Source: Chamaecrista fasciculata (taxonomy: Eukaryota; Streptophyta; Magnoliopsida; Fabales; Fabaceae). Taken from it: a stretch of DNA of 64,000 bases. Of this stretch, positions 58,524-64,000 are shown piece by piece (position 1 is the first letter of the stretch; every line of letters starts with the position of its first letter). The notes under the pieces were generated by a model. The model was not told where the DNA came from and ran no database searches. It saw nothing but the letters and a program-made list of their open reading frames with translations. The position numbers and the translations under genes are program-made. The stretch spans positions 157,642-221,641 of the forward strand of contig QANZ01036151.1 of the NCBI GenBank assembly GCA_003254925.1. Reading direction: 5' to 3'.

Positions 58524-60529
58524 ATGGCGGACCAAAGCATCGCCACCCCTCTCCTCTCTTCACACTCCTCCGATCAGGTGGTTCTGACGGTGCCCGATGA
58601 CGATTCCGAACGCTCATCATCCCAATCGGAAGCCGGAAATCACATTATTCACCACCATCGCCATCACCATCATCATCATCATCACGATCCGTATCGGTCG
58701 AGCAGCGAAACCCTAGTTGGCTCTTGCAATCCGTTTCGGTCGCTAGGGTGCGAGGATTTGTACGTTTCTCCGCCCACGACGGTGGACCCGTTCCGCAACA
58801 ATACGCCGGACATTGACGGGCCCTACGAGTGGCTGAAGATCATCGTCTGCTTGCCGATTGCTTTGGTTCGTCTAATTATCTTCGGCCTCGCCTTGCTTGT
58901 TGGTTATGTCGCTACGAAATTGGCTCTTGAAGGATGGAAGGATAAGCAGAATCCGATGCCTAGATGGAGATGCAGGCTCATGTGGATCACCAGATTGTGT
59001 GCCCGCTGTATTCTCTTTTCTTTCGGGTATGTTGGATCGATTTGCAATTTAGACTAAATTATAGTGTCCGAAAAGTAAAATTACAGTCAATTGAATCGTT
59101 TTTATCCCTGATTAGATTTTAGATTTTATTGGAAATTTAATTTAGACTAAATATTCGTGTCTGAAAAATAAAATTATAATGGACTTAGTCATTTTTATTG
59201 CGTATCAGATTTTAGATTTCATTGATAATTTAATTTAGACTAAATTCAAGTAGTGTCTGAAAAATAAAATTATCAAGTTTAGTTAGTCCCAAAATCAACT
59301 TACAATCAATTTAGTCACTGCCACGTCTTGATTAAATTTTATAATTTTATTTTCTAAGGATTCAATCAAGAAATTTTTCATTTCTTAAGATTTAATTATT
59401 AATTAGTTCTTTCTTTAATTTATTTATTTGATTTGGTAATGGTGCAGATAATCACGATCGTTTCTGTATAGTATAACCATGATATAAATTTACTAAAACA
59501 GTACTGAATGAAGCATGCAAACCTACATGATTTGTTGAACCAGAAAAATTCCAAATTTTATCTTTACTTATCAAAACCTTAACACCTTAACACCAAATAT
59601 GCTGAATGGAGGCTAGTTTTCTACAATAGAATGATGTAGGCATCTAGCCCTCTAGAATTGGCTACTACTACTTAGTTATTGAAGTTATGAATCTGATACT
59701 AACACCAGATTCATGAATAATTGCATTTTTTTGCTAAATGGCACTTTAGTGGTAGCTATTATCCTCAGCCACCCGAATTTTGTATTAGATTAAGGATTAC
59801 CTTATTGAGAGCTATGACCTAAGCTGAAAATCATGTTAAGCATCTCTAAATGTACTATTTATAACTAGCTGTTGTTATATCCCTGTCATCTAATATCACG
59901 TCATTTGTATCTATTTACCATACCTAGAAAATTCTTGAATAGCATTGTAAATAAATAGTGAAGCTTGTTCATTAAACAAGCCCAAATATGAACTTCTATT
60001 GTATGAAAGTGAAATAGAGAATCAAAGCACTGACATTTATTGTATGAAAGTGAAATTCTTCATTCGATACCATGTGCTGTTATGTTTAATGTTTACAGAG
60101 GAAAGTGTGAGAGAACTGATTCTGCTGTTATGTTTAATGTTTACAGAGGAAAGTGTGAGAGAACTGATTCTGCTATTTTTTCGGGACTTTCATTGTGTAA
60201 TTGAAGAGATGTTGAAACATAAGAGGGAGGGTGAAAAGATTGAAAGAAACAAAAACAATAGCCTTAAATGTTTAATGAGTAAAGTAAAACCTCAGCTAGA
60301 TTTTTTTTTTCTTTTTGTTTTTTTTTTTTTGGAATATCTGCCAGGTATTCTCTTGCTTTGCCACCTCATACGAACATATGCTCGCATTTAAGAATTCATG
60401 CATTCATAGGGTGTTAATTCATATCCTTTCTAATCTATCTTCAGATGTTGTAAAAGTCTAGGAGTTATGAAATTTGAAATTACTATCCTCTAACAATAAC
60501 CTGCTTTAATAATAATAATAATAGTAATG

Positions 60530-60564
<35 letters not shown>

Positions 60565-63093
60565 ATATAGCACTTAAATTGGTTCTGAAGCCAGGGTTTA
60601 ATTAATTTTTAGTCCTCTTCTATCTTTTGCAGTTATCAATGGATAAAACGGAAGGGTAGACCCGCCCCAAGGGAAACTGCTCCAATTATTGTATCTAATC
60701 ATGTATCATATATTGAGCCTATCTTTTATTTCTACGAATTGTTTCCCACCATTGTGGCATCAGAGTCTCATGACTCTATACCTTTTGTTGGCACCATTAT
60801 CAGAGCAATGCAGGTAATTTGATTTTCTGTCCTCTTGTTGTATGCTCACTCAGTCACTTGCATATATAAGATATCAACTGGTCCATATTTGTAGTCCAAT
60901 GAGAACTGGTTAGTCAAACTGGATACCTGTCTTCTCTCTCATTTGGTTTGATCCCTCAAACTAATCTGAGCAAAACCTTTCTTTGTGTGTCCATTGACCC
61001 CATAGGCAGAGACAGAAAGAGAGAGTCCTAGTTTAATCATGGTTGAACTGTAAAACCTAAAACCTCACCTTACAATGGTTGATGGTTCAATGATGTGGTC
61101 AGTTCTCAAAAAATTCATATTAATACACGCTTTTATATTTTCAGGTAGTGTATGTCAATAGGTTCTCACCATCATCAAGGAAAGCGGCTGTCAAAGAAAT
61201 AAAGGTAGAAGGTTTCTATCAGTTTGCTCGTCCTTATTTGATTCATAATTATGAAGTTTTTTTCGGCTCTCTTTATTAATATAGTTTTCTAAGGCATAAC
61301 ATCTATTCAGGCCTAAATTTACTTTCTTTTTTTTCATCTCTCTCTGTTACGGTCTAACAGTTTGGCACCATTACCTTTTGGATATCCTCTTCCCTCAGTA
61401 GTTTCACAACATCATCTGTGATATGTCACCTTTAACGCCATTATTTATGCAACAAATTTCTGCCAAATTTTCTTTTAAAATAATGTATTCTAATGTAGGA
61501 AGGATTTATTTTATTAAGACTAGGACTGAGTTCTGGAAGCTTCCATTTATGTACAGGTAATTAATAGTTTAATACTAACTGTTGTAAACTTGTAATTTAA
61601 AGGATTGAAGTAGGAGTTGTATGAGTGGTATCAAAATGTTGTAGGTTGCTATGTACAGCATTAAGTTTGTTTAAGGATTGTGCATACGGCAAAACTACTA
61701 GCTTCTGATATTGAAGTATGGAGATCAACAAAAAGATATCAGAGTTAATAGAACCATTAAGACCGAATTATAGATTAATTTCAGGCTTGATATTGTTTTA
61801 GATACATTACATTTTATCAATTTATAAGCTATTTGATACAGAAATCTGCTTTTAAGGATTTGAATAACAGAGACGGGCTTCTTGCGATAGATTTCCTCAA
61901 GTACTATTGTTTCCAGAGGGAACAACAACAAACGGAAGGAATCTTATCTCCTTTCAACTTGGTGCATTTATTCCTGGTTACCCCATCCAGCCTGTCATAG
62001 TTCGCTATCCTCATGTGCACTTCGACCAGTCATGGTAGGGAACTCTTTATAAGTATGCTGTCATTATTAATGTTTCAACAGGGGTCTTATCCCTCCTTGT
62101 TTTGTACGGTTGTGCAATTTTGCTTAGGGGTAATGTTTCTCTGGGAAAGCTCATGTTCAGGATGTTCACTCAGTTTCACAATTTCTTTGAGGTATAGTCC
62201 CCCATAGATTGGTTTCCTTAGTGGTGGTTTTATTTTTTATTATTTTTTTTAGGGGAGTGGGGTGGGAAGGTGATTGGTATTATTGGCAAGCTTGTTCTCA
62301 AAATAATTTAGAGCATTCATTTCATCATTTGAATAAACAGGTAGAATACCTTCCGGTCATTTGTCCTCTGGATGACAAAAAGGAAACTGCTTCACAATTT
62401 TGTGAGAAGGTGACTCTTAGTTTTGCATCATTTAATATTTCTTATAGGGTGTTCTTATTTGTCCTTTCCTTTTATTTTTTCCATCTATGAAATTTTTGTT
62501 ATTTGACATTTGGATTGGACTGAGGAGAAATTTTGCTGTGTTTTTGTTCCTGAGAATCTCTTCCTCTAAGTCTAAGTGCTTATTGTTAAACAATAAAATT
62601 TGTTTACTGGTCATCAATTCCATCACATGCTTGTTGTGAAGTAGGAAGTAATTATATTTTTTCATTATTTTTCCTTTATATATAATAGAGGGTGAGCCTT
62701 GGCGTAACGATAAGGTTGCTGCCATGTGACCTAAAGGTCATGTGGAAACAGCCTCTCTGTAAAGCAAGGGTAAGACTGAGTACATATGACCTTCCCCAGA
62801 CCCCATCTGGTGGGAGCCTCATGCACTGGGCCACCCTTTTTTGTTTCTTCCTTTATACATAATCTCATTTATGAGTTAGTATTGGACTATAATTTTGCTG
62901 GATAAGTTGCTGAATTTAGATTATTTCTTATTTGTTGTTCCACCACCATTAATTGATGACTAGTAAGTAGTAACAATTCACACCTGGACAAATGCAGACC
63001 AGCTGTGCTATGGCAACGTCACTGAATACTGTGCAAACAGGACATTCTTATGGAGATTTAATGCTTTATACAAAAGCACATGAGGCAAAACAG
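58524..63093 (+). CDS. LPEAT2-like: lysophospholipid acyltransferase, LPEAT2 type, 5' seven coding exons
   Basis: Exons 58524-59026, 60633-60813, 61145-61204, 61871-62034, 62128-62191, 62341-62409 and 62998-63093, all in frame; the C-terminus lies beyond 64000. The N-terminus 'MADQSIATPLL...SSDQ' and 'PTTVDPFRNNTPDIDGPYEW' match Arabidopsis LPEAT2. A His-rich insert is at about residues 44-54. One strong membrane span is at about 109-135 ('IALVRLIIFGLALLVGYVAT'). The PlsC domain has the acyltransferase boxes 'SNHVSYIEPIFY' (Glu in place of the usual Asp) and 'LLFPEGTTTNG', and 'GAFIPGYPIQPV'. LPEAT2 re-acylates lysophosphatidylethanolamine and related lipids in the ER/Golgi system with acyl-CoA; its family carries C-terminal EF hands, not visible here. 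Intron 6 holds a SINE. Confidence 0.93.
59041..59300. repeat. 2.5 tandem copies of a roughly 110-bp unit in LPEAT2 intron 1
   Basis: 'gtg tctgaaaaataaaattat' and 'agattttagattt(t/c)att' with 'aatttaatttagactaaat' recur two to three times in direct order from about 59045 to 59290. Non-coding. Confidence 0.6.
60075..60170. repeat. perfect 48-bp tandem duplication in LPEAT2 intron 1
   Basis: Two exact 48-bp copies (60075-60122 and 60123-60170) starting 'tgctgttatgtttaatg' stand head to tail. The repeat is a multiple of three, which keeps a 130-codon frame open across it (59999-60391), but that frame has no known features and lies in an intron. Confidence 0.85.
60501..60562. repeat. (AAT/ATT)n microsatellite in LPEAT2 intron 1
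   Basis: 'aataataataataa' passes into 'attattattattattatta'; the two runs are complementary and could pair as a hairpin. Only about 70 bp before the exon 2 acceptor. Confidence 0.8.
62687..62847 (+). mobile_element. tRNA-derived SINE in LPEAT2 intron 6
   Basis: About 160 bp starting 'gggtgagccttggcgtaacg', with a pol III A-box-like 'tggcgtaacgataagg', 'gctgccatgtgacctaaagg' and the typical tail 'gggccaccctttttt' ending in a T-run. The words match the widespread plant Au-type SINE pattern. A 16-bp duplication TTCCTTTATAtATAAT (62671-62686) / TTCCTTTATAcATAAT (62848-62863) differs at one base. The B-box 'gggttcgagtc' expected after 'ggtca' is missing, apparently by a small deletion, so the copy should be transcriptionally dead. 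Confidence 0.85.
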
Positions 63094-64000
63094 GTGCAAT
63101 TCTTGATTGTTGGTTACTTTTTTGGCAAAATATCTTCATCCTCATTTCCTTTGAGATCTTCAAATTTGTTTGTTCTTTCATTGTATAATTGGTTAATTTA
63201 ACACTCAGTTTATATGCTAATCAGCATTTGTAGATCATCTTATCTCACATGTTACATTAATTCGGGTGTTAGATGAGTAGTCAATTATTTCCCAATTCAT
63301 TAAACATCACCTGAAATCCTGGATGTAGAGTGCTGCATATTTGAACAACAAAATTTGAAACATTGTTATAGCTATAATTTATGCAAAATCTATGAAGCAG
63401 TGTAGCATATAGGAATAGCTGGAAAAATCACTTGGAATACAATCGAGGTAGAGCATTAGACAATATAACAATATGCCTTTGACTTCTCTTTGGTTAAATT
63501 CTTTCTGCTTGTGATCAAACCCTCTCCCTGCCCCTAAAGGCAAAAATAAAAAGTCAAACAAACAAAAGCTATAAATGAAAGAACAATTACTGTTTATGAT
63601 ATCCCTAATTATTTTCCTCTTATGTTCAAAAACCACTTAATTACAATTTACTTATTTAGATCCAAATTTCAATTCATAATCCCTAAAACCACTTTTGCTA
63701 TCCCTAAGTTTAACTTCAAAATTGCTATATCTACTTTCAAATCCACAGATTTCTCTCTAAAACCCAATATTCCAAAATTTTAATTTTAATAACATGGGCA
63801 AACTTTTGCTTTAATTAATTATTCCCTTTGCCAATGCCAACTCTACTTCCCCCTTGAAAATTCTATGGGTAATCAAGTTTTTAGGAGTAGAAAGGTATTT
63901 TGGTTTGCCGAACAATTCACAGGAAAAAGGGTTGTCATAGCCAAAGTTTAACACAAAATATGGTCATCTGTTTGTGCATTGTAGCGTATAATTTCTCTTA
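63094..64000. other. LPEAT2 intron 7 (start) up to the window edge
   Basis: The donor 'cag|gtgcaa' at 63093/63094 opens an intron that does not close in the window; I found no frame resembling the next conserved LPEAT2 block. AT-rich, nothing else seen. Confidence 0.5.

Noticed and set aside
59999-60391. 130-codon frame in LPEAT2 intron 1
   Set aside because: It is a product of the 48-bp tandem duplication and lies between two well-supported LPEAT2 exons.
1-64000. CRISPR array, rRNA or bacterial operon
   Set aside because: No regularly spaced short repeats, no rRNA sequence and no bacterial gene layout; this is plant nuclear DNA.

Overview
This is nuclear DNA from a flowering plant, most likely a woody or herbaceous eudicot. 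The evidence is intron-rich genes with GT-AG introns, an AT-rich background, and proteins that match Arabidopsis-type families across their full length. I cannot name the species from the sequence. Assembly quality is mixed: there is a 751-base N run at 19224-19974 and two single-N joins (10318 and 49464), each lying inside a repeat.

Genes, left to right: (1) a small secreted LysM-domain protein on the minus strand (12725-13033); (2) an intronless class I TCP transcription factor of the TCP9/TCP19 type (26095-26985); (3) a phospholipase D beta gene with ten coding exons that rebuild a 1089-residue protein with both HKD motifs (36011-46208); (4) a mitochondrial CAF-like CRM-domain intron-splicing factor, mCSF1 type, five coding exons and 404 residues (50601-53621); (5) the first seven coding exons of a lysophospholipid acyltransferase of the LPEAT2 type, running off the right edge (58524-63093 visible). 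From memory, TCP9 and LPEAT2 carry consecutive locus numbers in Arabidopsis (At2g45680 and At2g45670), so the window looks like an expanded syntenic block into which PLD beta and mCSF1 also fall. PLD beta and LPEAT2 both act on membrane phospholipids, but nothing here shows that they are co-regulated.

The rest is a dense mobile-element landscape. It includes a 320-bp TRIM (4650-4969) and a 1.6-kb non-autonomous LTR element sitting in PLD beta intron 2 (38915-40519), both with 5-bp target duplications. A young Ty3/gypsy element (9974-12375) is interrupted by a single-N join, and a related solo LTR lies at 23309-23910. A decayed Ty1/copia element without a 5' LTR occupies about 28830-33693. Four small non-autonomous Helitrons belong to two families, and a tRNA-derived SINE lies in an LPEAT2 intron. 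At least a dozen foldback elements with long terminal inverted repeats are present; several have perfect 9- or 10-bp target duplications of Mutator type.

The most unusual structure is a 2.5-kb Mutator-type element at 47139-49684. It has about 220-bp terminal inverted repeats and a perfect-looking 10-bp target duplication. Inside it are three tandem copies of a telomere-motif-rich unit and a near-perfect 1.26-kb palindrome whose arms themselves contain a smaller inverted repeat. A single N marks the exact edge of one palindrome arm, so its true extent is uncertain. Other points worth checking are a cluster of class I TCP binding-site matches on both sides of the TCP gene, and the tandemly duplicated foldback repeats that end about 200 bp before the LPEAT2 start codon.
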